From the NCBI GenBank assembly GCA_937894105.1, contig CALCTI010000610.1, positions 1 through 7,438 on the forward strand: 7,438 nt of DNA, read 5' to 3'. The DNA is from an uncultured cyanobacterium (lineage in GTDB: Bacteria; Cyanobacteriota; Cyanobacteriia; CACIAM-69d). The position numbers were made by a program, and so were the translations under genes. The notes under the pieces are model-generated. The model worked only from the letters and a program-made list of their open reading frames with translations. It was not told where the DNA came from and searched no databases. Within the stretch, counting starts at the first letter, position 1. Each line of letters begins with the position of its first letter. This document shows, one piece after another, positions 1 through 6,013 of the stretch.

Positions 1-274
1 TCACCTTAACCCTTAACTGGCAAGGCTTTTAGCCTCTATTTCAAAACTTTTGTCCCTGTACTGACGTCGGAAGTACTTTAAAACGCAGGCGGGGGCTCCA
101 AGAGTTGGTAAGGTGTTCCCCATTAATCAGATAGTTTTGGTACAACCTGGAAAGTCGAAACTTTGAAAATCAAGACTTTTGAGATGTACGCTGAAATCGC
201 CGGGTCATCGTGCTGCACATTGACCCGCTCTTCACTTGTAAAAATTGAGTTAACAGTAAGGTTGCCAAGGGTTT
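1..274 (+). promoter_or_regulatory. Upstream region of ppc
   Basis: No gene is supported in this stretch. It should contain the ppc promoter and 5' leader. One weak promoter-like pair is TTGAAA at 163-168, then 18 bases, then TACGCT at 187-192, which fits the loose cyanobacterial -10 form TANNNT. A second TTGACC at 220-225 has no good -10 at the right distance. CCTTAAC is repeated head to tail at 4-10 and 11-17. A small hairpin, AGGCT-TTT-AGCCT, lies at 23-35 and has no clear T-run after it. The promoter call is a guess from consensus only. Confidence 0.3.
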
Positions 275-3200
275 ATGAGCTCAACTACCCAACTGCTGGA
301 CCGAAATATCAACACCTCCTCCTCCCCATCGGATTTATTTTTGCACCATCGACTTAGGGTGGTGGAAGACCTGTGGCGCAGTGTGCTGAAGCAGGAGTGT
401 GGTCAGGAGTTGGTGGATCTGCTGAATAAGATGCGCGACCTGTGTACCCCAGAGGGACAGGCCTCGGATTTTCCCACGGCGGAGGTGTTGCCCCTGGTGG
501 AAAAGCTAGACCTGAACGAGGCGATCCAGACCACCCGCGCTTTTGCCCTCTATTTTCAGCTGATTAATATTGTTGAGCAGCACTATGAACAGCGAGTGCA
601 AAAGGAGAAAAGTGCTACGCCGTCCCCCCCCTCGTCCCCAGGGATCATTCAAGAGGCGATCGCCCCTCCCAGCGTTACTGGCAACGGGGCAGGAGCCGCT
701 ACCAGTAAGAAATCAGGCACCGCCGGTGATGATGGAGCAGGTGCCATTGAAGCAGCCTTGCCGAAAAAAAACGTTCCCTCCCGCTCAGAGGGGCTGGTGG
801 GCACCTTTAGCTGGCTATTTCCCTATCTTAAGCGCGTTAACGTCCCCCCCCGGCAAATTCAGCGTCTGATTGACCAGCTTGATGTGCAGCTTGTGTTTAC
901 TGCCCATCCCACTGAAATTGTTCGCCACACCATACGCGGAAAACAACGCCGGATTGTGCGCATTCTTCAGGAGTTGGATCGCACGGAAGAGGGCGGTGGC
1001 GCGCCGTGGCAAATTGATGCCCTCCGCCAGCGATTAACAGAGGAAATTCGCCTGTGGTGGCGCACCGATGAGCTGCACCAATTTAAGCCGAAGGTGTTGG
1101 ATGAGGTGGATTATTCCCTGCACTATTTTGAGGCGGTGCTGTTTGAGGCGGTGCCCGAGCTATATCGCCGATTCCAGGATTCCCTAAAGGCGAGCTTCCC
1201 GTCCTTAAAGCCCCCCAGCTACGACTTTTGTAGCTTTGGATCTTGGGTGGGCTCGGACCGGGACGGTAATCCGTCGGTTACCCCCGATGTGACCTGGAAA
1301 ACGGCGGGCTATCAGCGCAATTTGGTGCTGAAAAAGTATTTGGGGTCCATTAAAAACCTAACGGGGTTGCTCAGCCTATCTCTGCACTGGAGCGACGTGC
1401 TGCCGGATTTGCTGGAGTCCCTAGAGCAGGATCACGCCCTAATGCCGGAGGTGTACGAGCGCTGGTCCATTCGTTATCGCCAGGAACCCTATCGCCTGAA
1501 GCTGGCTTACATTGAAGATCGTTTGAAAAATTCTTTGGCGCGATCGCAGCGAATTTACGACGGCGACGAATTGCACAAAGATATGATTGGCAATACGTCG
1601 TCCAATATTTACAGCTCCGGCGACGACTTTTTGGCAGAATTAATCCTGATTCGCAATAGCCTGCAAAAAACCGGTCTGTCCTGCCGCGATTTAGACGATT
1701 TGATTTGTCAGGTGGAAGTGTTTGGCTTTAATTTGGTGCACCTGGATATTCGCCAGGAAAGCTCCCACCACGTGGGCACCATTCATGAAATTACCGACTA
1801 TCTCCAGGTGCTGGACAAGCCTTATCTGGAAATGGATGAGAAGGAGCGGTCCCAGTGGCTATGTCAGGAGTTGCGCACTCGACGCCCTCTGGTGCCGGTA
1901 GAGCTGCCCTTTAAGGATCCCTCCAACGGGGAAATTGTTGAAACGTTCCATATGGTGCGCCGCCTGCAACAGGAATTTGGGCAGGAAATTTGTCAAACCT
2001 ACATCATCAGCATGAGCCACCACGCCAGCGATTTGCTGGAGGTGCTGCTGCTGGCAAAGGAATGTGGGCTCTATGACCCGGTGACCGGAGTCAGTCGGTT
2101 GCGGGTGGTGCCCCTATTTGAAACGGTGGAGGATTTGAAGCGGGCTCCGGCGGTGATGGATGAGTTATTTTCGCTGCCGTTGTATCGGGCGGTGCTGGCA
2201 GGGGGTAAGGATCACGCCAACGATGGTGAGTCGACGCCGGAGTCCCATAAGGCGGGGCTGAATTTGCAGGAGGTGATGCTGGGCTATTCCGATAGCAATA
2301 AGGATTCGGGATTTTTAAGCAGTAACTGGGAAATTCATAAGGCTCAGAAGTCCCTCCAGGCGATCGCGGAAAAATACGACGTGGCCCTGCGTATTTTTCA
2401 CGGGCGGGGCGGTTCCGTGGGACGGGGCGGCGGTCCAGCGTACGAGGCGATTTTGGCCCAGCCCGGGAGCAGTATTCTAGGGCGGAGCAATATTACTGAA
2501 CAGGGGGAGGTGCTGGCGTCGAAATATTCTTTGCAGGAGCTAGCAATTTTCAATCTGGAAAAAGTGGCGACGGCGACGATCCAGTCCAGTTTGCTGGGTA
2601 GCGGTTTTGACGATATCGAACCGTGGAACGTGATTATGGAAAGCCTGGCGTCGCGATCGCGCTCCCATTACCGCAACTTAATTTACGAACAACCGGACTT
2701 CCTCGATTTCTTTATGGAGGTCACTCCTCTAGAGGAAATCAGCCAGCTCCAAATCTCGTCCCGTCCAGCGCGGCGTAAATCAGGCAAAAAAGATCTAAGT
2801 AGTTTGCGGGCGATTCCTTGGGTGTTCAGCTGGACCCAAAGTCGATTTTTGCTCCCGGCATGGTACGGCGTAGGCACAGCTCTTAAGGACTTTATTGACG
2901 AGGATCCGGAAGAGCATATGAAACTGTTGCAATATTTCTACCTCAAGTGGCCGTTCTTTAAAATGGCTATTTCTAAGGTGGAAATGACGTTGGCGAAGGT
3001 GGATTTAAATATTGCCAACCACTACATGACCCAGTTAACGAGACCGGGCAATCACGCTCGCTTCCAGGTGATCTTTGATCAAATCACCGCTGAGTTTTGC
3101 CTAACCCGCGATCTGGTGCTACAGGTGACCAACCACCAGTCCCTGCTAGATGGGGATTTACCCCTTCAGCGCTCCGTCTATTTGCGCAACGGCACCATTG

Positions 3201-3364
3201 TTCCCTTGGGATTTGTGCAGGCGTCCCTACTAAAACGACTGCGGGATCATAAAAATCGCAGCGCTGGCGGAATGGTGCGATCGGGCTATAGCCGCAGCGA
3301 GTTGCTACGCGGGGCAATGTTAACCATTAACGGTATCGCCGCTGGTATGAGAAATACGGGCTAA
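275..3364 (+). CDS. ppc: Phosphoenolpyruvate carboxylase
   Basis: This cytosolic enzyme adds bicarbonate to phosphoenolpyruvate to give oxaloacetate and phosphate, the main anaplerotic entry to aspartate and 2-oxoglutarate synthesis in cyanobacteria. The 1029-residue product has the full set of family motifs: TAHPTE with catalytic His211, SWVGSDRDGNP at 323-333, GYSDSNKDSG at 670-679 with Lys676, and FHGRGGSVGRGGG at 708-720 with His709, Arg711 and Arg717 (E. coli His579, Arg581, Arg587). It ends in the family's C-terminal MRNTG. The four E. coli aspartate-inhibition ligands appear conserved as Arg717, Lys908, Arg971 and Asn1027, so allosteric control is possible; this is inferred by hand alignment. 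A low-complexity Pro/Ser/Ala/Gly linker at about 110-172 makes it longer than the 883-residue E. coli enzyme; about 1000 residues is usual for cyanobacteria. The plant N-terminal phosphorylation motif is not seen. The ATG at 275 follows a weak AAGG at 267-270. The gene is monocistronic and convergent with dps. Confidence 0.98.
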   Translation: MSSTTQLLDRNINTSSSPSDLFLHHRLRVVEDLWRSVLKQECGQELVDLLNKMRDLCTPEGQASDFPTAEVLPLVEKLDLNEAIQTTRAFALYFQLINIVEQHYEQRVQKEKSATPSPPSSPGIIQEAIAPPSVTGNGAGAATSKKSGTAGDDGAGAIEAALPKKNVPSRSEGLVGTFSWLFPYLKRVNVPPRQIQRLIDQLDVQLVFTAHPTEIVRHTIRGKQRRIVRILQELDRTEEGGGAPWQIDALRQRLTEEIRLWWRTDELHQFKPKVLDEVDYSLHYFEAVLFEAVPELYRRFQDSLKASFPSLKPPSYDFCSFGSWVGSDRDGNPSVTPDVTWKTAGYQRNLVLKKYLGSIKNLTGLLSLSLHWSDVLPDLLESLEQDHALMPEVYERWSIRYRQEPYRLKLAYIEDRLKNSLARSQRIYDGDELHKDMIGNTSSNIYSSGDDFLAELILIRNSLQKTGLSCRDLDDLICQVEVFGFNLVHLDIRQESSHHVGTIHEITDYLQVLDKPYLEMDEKERSQWLCQELRTRRPLVPVELPFKDPSNGEIVETFHMVRRLQQEFGQEICQTYIISMSHHASDLLEVLLLAKECGLYDPVTGVSRLRVVPLFETVEDLKRAPAVMDELFSLPLYRAVLAGGKDHANDGESTPESHKAGLNLQEVMLGYSDSNKDSGFLSSNWEIHKAQKSLQAIAEKYDVALRIFHGRGGSVGRGGGPAYEAILAQPGSSILGRSNITEQGEVLASKYSLQELAIFNLEKVATATIQSSLLGSGFDDIEPWNVIMESLASRSRSHYRNLIYEQPDFLDFFMEVTPLEEISQLQISSRPARRKSGKKDLSSLRAIPWVFSWTQSRFLLPAWYGVGTALKDFIDEDPEEHMKLLQYFYLKWPFFKMAISKVEMTLAKVDLNIANHYMTQLTRPGNHARFQVIFDQITAEFCLTRDLVLQVTNHQSLLDGDLPLQRSVYLRNGTIVPLGFVQASLLKRLRDHKNRSAGGMVRSGYSRSELLRGAMLTINGIAAGMRNTG

Positions 3365-3406
3365 TCTGTGGCTGCTGATCGTTAGACGCCTTGGACGCCC
3401 TTGCCC

Positions 3407-3563
3407 TAAGCCCCTCTTTAGGGCGTGTCATCAATTAATCTCCAGAAGCCTTATGCAGTGGGGAGTACGCGCCCTTTAAAAACAAACAAGGCTAGGGGCT
3501 GAAACCCTCAAAGCTCTGGACTTAGGGATTCAATTGATGACAGCCCCCAGGGAGAGGGGCTTA
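3407..3563. mobile_element. MITE-like inverted-repeat element between ppc and dps
   Basis: Two imperfect inverted repeats of about 33 and 36 bases (3408-3440 and 3527-3562) enclose about 86 bases with no ORF. Read inward, the outer ten bases AAGCCCCTCT are identical in both arms. After a variable GC-rich step both arms carry TGTCATCAATT and end in AATC. TCCAGA recurs further in on both sides, with an offset. TA stands at both outer edges (3407-3408 and 3562-3563), which would fit a TA target duplication of the IS630/Tc1-mariner type, but this is inference. Each arm also folds locally: GCCCTAA/TTAGGGC at 3403-3424 and AGCCCC/GGGGCT at 3542-3561. No transposase is encoded. It could instead be a large foldback terminator serving the convergent genes; the two roles do not exclude each other. 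Confidence 0.5.
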
Positions 3564-3587
3564 TTGATGGGAGTTTAGATCTGTGGA

Positions 3588-4097
3588 TTATTCCAGGAGG
3601 CTGCGGAGCATCCAGGCGGCTTTTTCGTGGGTTTGCATCCGCTGGGTTAACAGGTCGGCGGAGGGCTCGTCATCAACGGCTTCCACTGTAGGGAAAATGC
3701 TGCGGGCAGTGCGTACTACTGCTTCGTTGCCCTTAACCAATAGGCGAATCATTTCTTGGGCATTGGGCACTCCCTCGGTTTCTTCAATGGACGTTAATTC
3801 GGCATATTCCCGGTAGGTGCCCGGCGCAGGGTAGCCCAATACTCGAATACGCTCGGCGATCATATCCACCGCTAGCCACAGCTCGTTGTACTGCATCTCA
3901 AACATTTGATGCAGGGTTTGGAACATGGGGCCGGTAACGTTCCAGTGAAAGTTGTGGGTTTTGAGGTAGACGGTATAGGTGTCGGCGAGGAGGCGCGATA
4001 ATCCTTGGGCGATCGCCTCGCGGTCTTCGGGAGCGATGCCAATGTTAATTGCTGGGGAATCGATCGCAGGCATAGGTTTAACCGAGGTGAAGGACAT
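3588..4097 (-). CDS. dps: Dps family ferritin-like DNA-binding/iron-storage protein
   Basis: Dps proteins form 12-subunit shells that oxidise Fe(II), usually with hydrogen peroxide, store the iron, and in some cases coat DNA; they act in the cytoplasm under oxidative stress or starvation. This product has 169 residues against 167 in E. coli. The signature THNFHWNVTGP at 47-57 is followed by FQTLHQMFE and VDMIAERI. The ferroxidase residues fall at the E. coli positions: His51, His63, Asp78 and Glu82. The usual Asp67 is Glu67 here, a conservative change. The C-terminal part, with LLTQRMQTHEKAAWMLRSLL, is the typical last helix. The N-terminus is short with few lysines, so DNA binding is uncertain. 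The frame is open upstream to a TTG at 4151, but similarity to the family begins after the ATG at 4097, so I chose that start; no Shine-Dalgarno sequence is visible. The gene is convergent with ppc and divergent from grxC. Confidence 0.95.
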   Translation of the reverse strand: MSFTSVKPMPAIDSPAINIGIAPEDREAIAQGLSRLLADTYTVYLKTHNFHWNVTGPMFQTLHQMFEMQYNELWLAVDMIAERIRVLGYPAPGTYREYAELTSIEETEGVPNAQEMIRLLVKGNEAVVRTARSIFPTVEAVDDEPSADLLTQRMQTHEKAAWMLRSLLE

Positions 4098-4354
4098 AGA
4101 AATGAGAACGTTAGCGAAACGCTGACGGGTAATGGCGATAACTGACGGCAATTCCCCAAAAATTTTCTGACCTTGTGCTTGATGGTGTGTTTAACGTTTG
4201 GGGGGTGCAGTCGTAACGTTTCTTCTGTATCCTTTCTAGCGGAATTAGCGCAAGGTGCTGACGGTGGAAATCTCAACCCATTCGTTCGGCTCTCACCAGG
4301 GGCACAACTGTTTAAAGGCGCTAAAGTAGCCCAAATATCTTTATCAGGTATTCT

Positions 4355-4382
4355 TTTTGGGTACTTTTTTCTGGGTACTTTT
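4355..4382 (+). repeat. Two tandem 14-bp repeats upstream of grxC
   Basis: TTTTGGGTACTTTT (4355-4368) is followed directly by TTCTGGGTACTTTT (4369-4382), with 13 of 14 bases identical. A further GGTA at 4347-4350 lies 13 bases before the matching GGTA at 4360, so a third, degraded unit is possible. The pair sits about 50-78 bases before the grxC start codon, a position suitable for an activator or for the promoter itself. Confidence 0.6.
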
Positions 4383-4421
4383 ATCCTTAAGCACCGCTCC
4401 TTAACTAACCTTTACCTTCCT

Positions 4422-4426
4422 AAGGA
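4422..4426 (+). promoter_or_regulatory. Ribosome binding site of grxC
   Basis: AAGGA lies six bases before the ATG at 4433. It is the best Shine-Dalgarno match in the window and supports this start for grxC. Confidence 0.65.
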
Positions 4427-4432
4427 TTCCCT

Positions 4433-4702
4433 ATGACTGGCGTTGAAATTTACATCTGGACCACCTGCCCGTTTTGTATTCGTGCCAAAAAACTCCTAGA
4501 TAGCAAAGGGGTAGACTATACCGAGTATGTGTTGGATGGGGACGAAGACGGACGGGCAGTGATGGCTGAGCGGGCTAATGGACGGCGATCGCTCCCTCAA
4601 ATTTTTATCGGTGACCAGCATGTGGGCGGCTGTGACGATATTCATGCCCTTGATGATGAGGGCAAGTTAGATCCCCTGTTGGCGGCGATCGCCCAGGGTT
4701 AA
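4433..4702 (+). CDS. grxC: Glutaredoxin 3 (dithiol class I)
   Basis: This small cytoplasmic thiol-disulfide oxidoreductase uses glutathione to reduce protein disulfides and mixed glutathione disulfides. The 89-residue length is typical for GrxC. The single thioredoxin-fold domain shows the redox motif CPFC at 12-15 near the N-terminus, the conserved cis-proline Pro55 in SLPQIFIG, and the glutathione-contacting GGCDD at 65-69. The CPFC form (rather than CGFS) makes it a dithiol redox enzyme and not an iron-sulfur carrier. In several cyanobacteria grxC is followed by gshB (glutathione synthetase); here it stands alone, with hairpins and a convergent STAS gene downstream. Two HIP1 octamers lie inside the gene, one near its 3' end coding for Ala-Ile-Ala. 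The start is supported by AAGGA upstream. Confidence 0.96.
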   Translation: MTGVEIYIWTTCPFCIRAKKLLDSKGVDYTEYVLDGDEDGRAVMAERANGRRSLPQIFIGDQHVGGCDDIHALDDEGKLDPLLAAIAQG

Positions 4703-4735
4703 CTCTCAGGCATAACGTCTAAAGAACCCGCCCAG

Positions 4736-4784
4736 AAAAATCACCAATAACCTCAGCAATTTAATAAATTGAGGCTATTGGTGA
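4736..4784 (-). terminator. Rho-independent terminator of the STAS gene, possibly bidirectional
   Basis: TCACCAATA (4741-4749) pairs perfectly with TATTGGTGA (4776-4784). After one A-C mismatch, CCTCA (4751-4755) pairs with TGAGG (4770-4774), and an inner ATTT/AAAT can extend the stem. On the minus strand the stem is followed at once by five T's (the A-run at 4736-4740), the classical layout for ending the leftward STAS transcript 69 bases after its stop codon. On the plus strand the downstream sequence has only a short T-run, so it would be a weaker stop for grxC. Confidence 0.8.
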
Positions 4785-4801
4785 CGGTAATAAAATTTGG
4801 C

Positions 4802-4818
4802 AAAAGCCCGGCTTTTTT
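4802..4818 (+). terminator. Small hairpin with T-run, possible grxC terminator
   Basis: AAAAGC (4802-4807) pairs with GCTTTT (4811-4816) around a three-base loop and runs into two more T's. The stem is short and AT-rich, so it is a weak candidate. It may add to the larger hairpin at 4741-4784 in ending the rightward grxC transcript. Confidence 0.35.
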
Positions 4819-4852
4819 GACAGCCACTTTCTAGATCAGCCTTTGGTAAAGA

Positions 4853-5173
4853 TCAGCCAGTGGCAGCCTTTTCAAACGCCTCTTGGGACTCAAAGATTTC
4901 AAAAACTCGATCCATACTGGTTAGCTCCAGCAGCATTTTCACCTGCTCGTTAACGGAACAAACAAACAGCTTGCCCTCAGCGGCACGCACGGACTTCAAG
5001 GATAAAACTAACGCTCCCAGTCCGGAGCTATCCATGAAGGTCACATTTTTAAAATCGATTAAAACAGCTTTCGCGCCGCCTTCCACCGCGTCTCCGACCT
5101 GTTTACGAAACTCCCCCGCCTGGGTTCCATCTAAGATCCCTTCGGGGCAAATGACTTTTACCGTAGCTGACAT
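4853..5173 (-). CDS. STAS-domain protein, anti-sigma factor antagonist-like
   Basis: The 106-residue product is a single STAS domain of the SpoIIAA/RsbV class. In that family the unphosphorylated protein binds a kinase-type partner and releases the partner's target; phosphorylation of one serine blocks this. The hallmark FMDSSGLGAL lies at 46-55, after the beta-strand VLIDFKN at 37-43; Ser49 matches the phosphorylated serine of SpoIIAA (Ser58). No membrane segment is present, so it is cytosolic and not part of a sulfate transporter. No RsbW-like kinase or PP2C phosphatase is adjacent, so the partner must be encoded elsewhere; several cyanobacteria carry dispersed STAS genes. The ATG at 5173 starts directly before the first beta-strand, and no Shine-Dalgarno sequence is visible. 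A good terminator follows the gene. The precise pathway is unknown. Confidence 0.92.
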   Translation of the reverse strand: MSATVKVICPEGILDGTQAGEFRKQVGDAVEGGAKAVLIDFKNVTFMDSSGLGALVLSLKSVRAAEGKLFVCSVNEQVKMLLELTSMDRVFEIFESQEAFEKAATG

Positions 5174-5194
5174 AGTTAAATCTGTTCGTGGACT

Positions 5195-5208
5195 GTAGTT
5201 CGGTTTAC
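5195..5208. promoter_or_regulatory. Possible NtcA-binding site (GTA-N8-TAC)
   Basis: GTAGTTCGGTTTAC matches exactly the consensus GTA-N8-TAC of NtcA, the cyanobacterial nitrogen regulator. Its near edge is 21 bases before the STAS start codon. At that distance an activator site centred at -41.5 would put the transcript start inside the gene, so a repressor role, or control of a rightward transcript, would be more likely. No TANNNT -10 box stands 20-24 bases downstream in the + direction. The motif fixes only six bases and is expected nearly twice by chance in this window, so support is weak. Confidence 0.25.
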
Positions 5209-5653
5209 GGGAGCAGGCAGACGCAACCTCAGGCTTATGAAAACTTATGACGCCAGAGGTTTACTAGCCCCAAAGCTTTTAATTACAACGTTAATGCTAG
5301 GGTTCCCAATGAAGTCCTGATGATAACGGTGCTAGAGCTACTGGAAAAAAATAACGCTTTGACTTTGGGAATGGAACTTAGAAGTGCGATCGCCCAACGA
5401 CAACAGTCTAGCAAGTGCCCTTAATCCCATCACCTTAATCACTTTCATAATCGACACGACCATAATTGACGTGACGAGCTGGCTGGGGGCACGTTAGGGC
5501 CCTTGGAGCTGCCTAAGGCGTTAAACAGCCCCTGAAAAGCTTCAGCCGGAAAAAATTAAATTGACTTTGACCGCCTACTATTTTGGGCCGTTTTTGGGAC
5601 ATTTTAGCGATCGCCCTAAAGATATATTTTGGCGATAGACGTTCTCCAACTAA

Positions 5654-5821
5654 ATCTCAAACTCAATAGCAGCAAGGGCTTCAATTCTTAATTTTCTTAC
5701 TGAAAAGGGCGTGTACTTTCCACTAGCTAAGCTTCTGGGGGGAATTGATGGCATACCTGAGGTAACGGAACAATTGCTGGACAATAAAAATCCAGTGAAA
5801 CAAGTTCTGGACCCTTGTTAA
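5654..5821 (+). pseudogene. Possible 3' remnant of a protein gene
   Basis: This frame is open for 55 codons after a TAA at 5651-5653 and ends at TAA 5819-5821. It lacks ATG; the best internal start is GTG at 5711. The peptide has a natural-looking composition, with segments such as VYFPLAKLLGGIDGIPEV and VTEQLLDNKNPVKQVLDP. I do not recognise the family. An open frame of this length is not rare by chance in 840 bases, so the call rests on peptide appearance only. It could also be a short GTG-started gene of 36 residues. Confidence 0.22.
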
Positions 5822-5885
5822 TAACAATTCCTAGCTTCTGATCCGTAGCTGCAGCAGAATTTGTGGCGTTCTTGTCGAAATTGAC

Positions 5886-5915
5886 TTGACTAATCTTATT
5901 GGGTAAACGTATCTT
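5886..5915 (+). promoter_or_regulatory. Candidate sir promoter
   Basis: TTGACT (5886-5891), 18 bases, then TATCTT (5910-5915) resembles a sigma-70-type promoter. It would give a leader of roughly 90 bases before the sir start. A second TTGACT overlaps just upstream at 5881-5886. The call is from consensus only. Confidence 0.3.
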
Positions 5916-6013
5916 CTAGACCACAATGTTAGGATAGAAAACGCTGATTGAATCTTATTAAGAAACCAGTCAGCCCCCTTTTGCTAGAGCAGTGTGACTT
6001 AGTTCAAAAATCA

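Larger units (their letters stand above)
4098..4432. promoter_or_regulatory. Divergent dps/grxC promoter region
   Basis: This 335-bp gap must carry the promoters of dps (leftward) and grxC (rightward). I see no convincing sigma-70 pair for either. It holds two repeat sets. TAACGTTT occurs at 4192-4199 and 4214-4221, 22 bases apart (about two helical turns). A 14-bp unit is in tandem at 4355-4368 and 4369-4382. These could be regulator-binding sites, but no known regulator motif is recognised. The stretch next to the grxC start is T-rich. Confidence 0.45.
5174..6013. other. Long intergenic region between the STAS gene and sir
   Basis: These 840 bases hold no gene I can support. They must include the promoters of the leftward STAS gene and the rightward sir. 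Contents seen: an NtcA-consensus palindrome at 5195-5208; two HIP1 octamers at 5386 and 5607; a 34-codon ORF at 5320-5424; a 55-codon stop-free frame at 5654-5821 without a good start; the direct repeat AATCTTATT at 5892-5900 and 5951-5959; and a promoter-like pair at 5886-5915. The region may contain remains of a decayed gene, or an unannotated RNA or small protein. Confidence 0.6.

Noticed and set aside
163..357. A 64-codon + strand frame overlapping the start of ppc.
   Set aside because: It overlaps the ppc start in another frame, covers the likely promoter and leader, and has no recognisable features.
3084..3317. Minus-strand frame inside ppc; similar frames lie at 815-1012 and 2683-2877, and inside sir at 6119-6361 and 6797-6997.
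   Set aside because: All lie opposite strongly conserved coding sequence and show no protein family features.
4098..4151. N-terminal extension of Dps by 18 residues from a TTG at 4151.
   Set aside because: The ATG at 4097 gives the family length and places the ferroxidase residues at the E. coli numbering; the extension resembles no Dps N-terminus.
4173..4436. An 87-codon + strand frame starting TTG and ending in a 4-base ATGA overlap with grxC, with a hydrophobic stretch near its C-terminal third.
   Set aside because: It begins with a rare start, has no recognisable domain or ribosome site, contains the tandem 14-bp repeats, and fills the only space available for the dps and grxC promoters.
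4860..5198. A 112-codon + strand frame opposite the STAS gene.
   Set aside because: It is a shadow of the STAS gene, whose minus-strand product has a clear DSSGLG motif.
5237..5320. A 27-codon frame starting at ATG 5237, downstream of the GTA-N8-TAC site, with a hydrophobic C-terminal half.
   Set aside because: It is very short, with no ribosome site and no -10 box at the NtcA-activated spacing; most likely chance.
5363..5494. A stop-free + strand frame rich in Ile and Thr, overlapping the 34-codon ORF.
   Set aside because: It has no start codon, and its composition looks like chance translation of AT-rich DNA.
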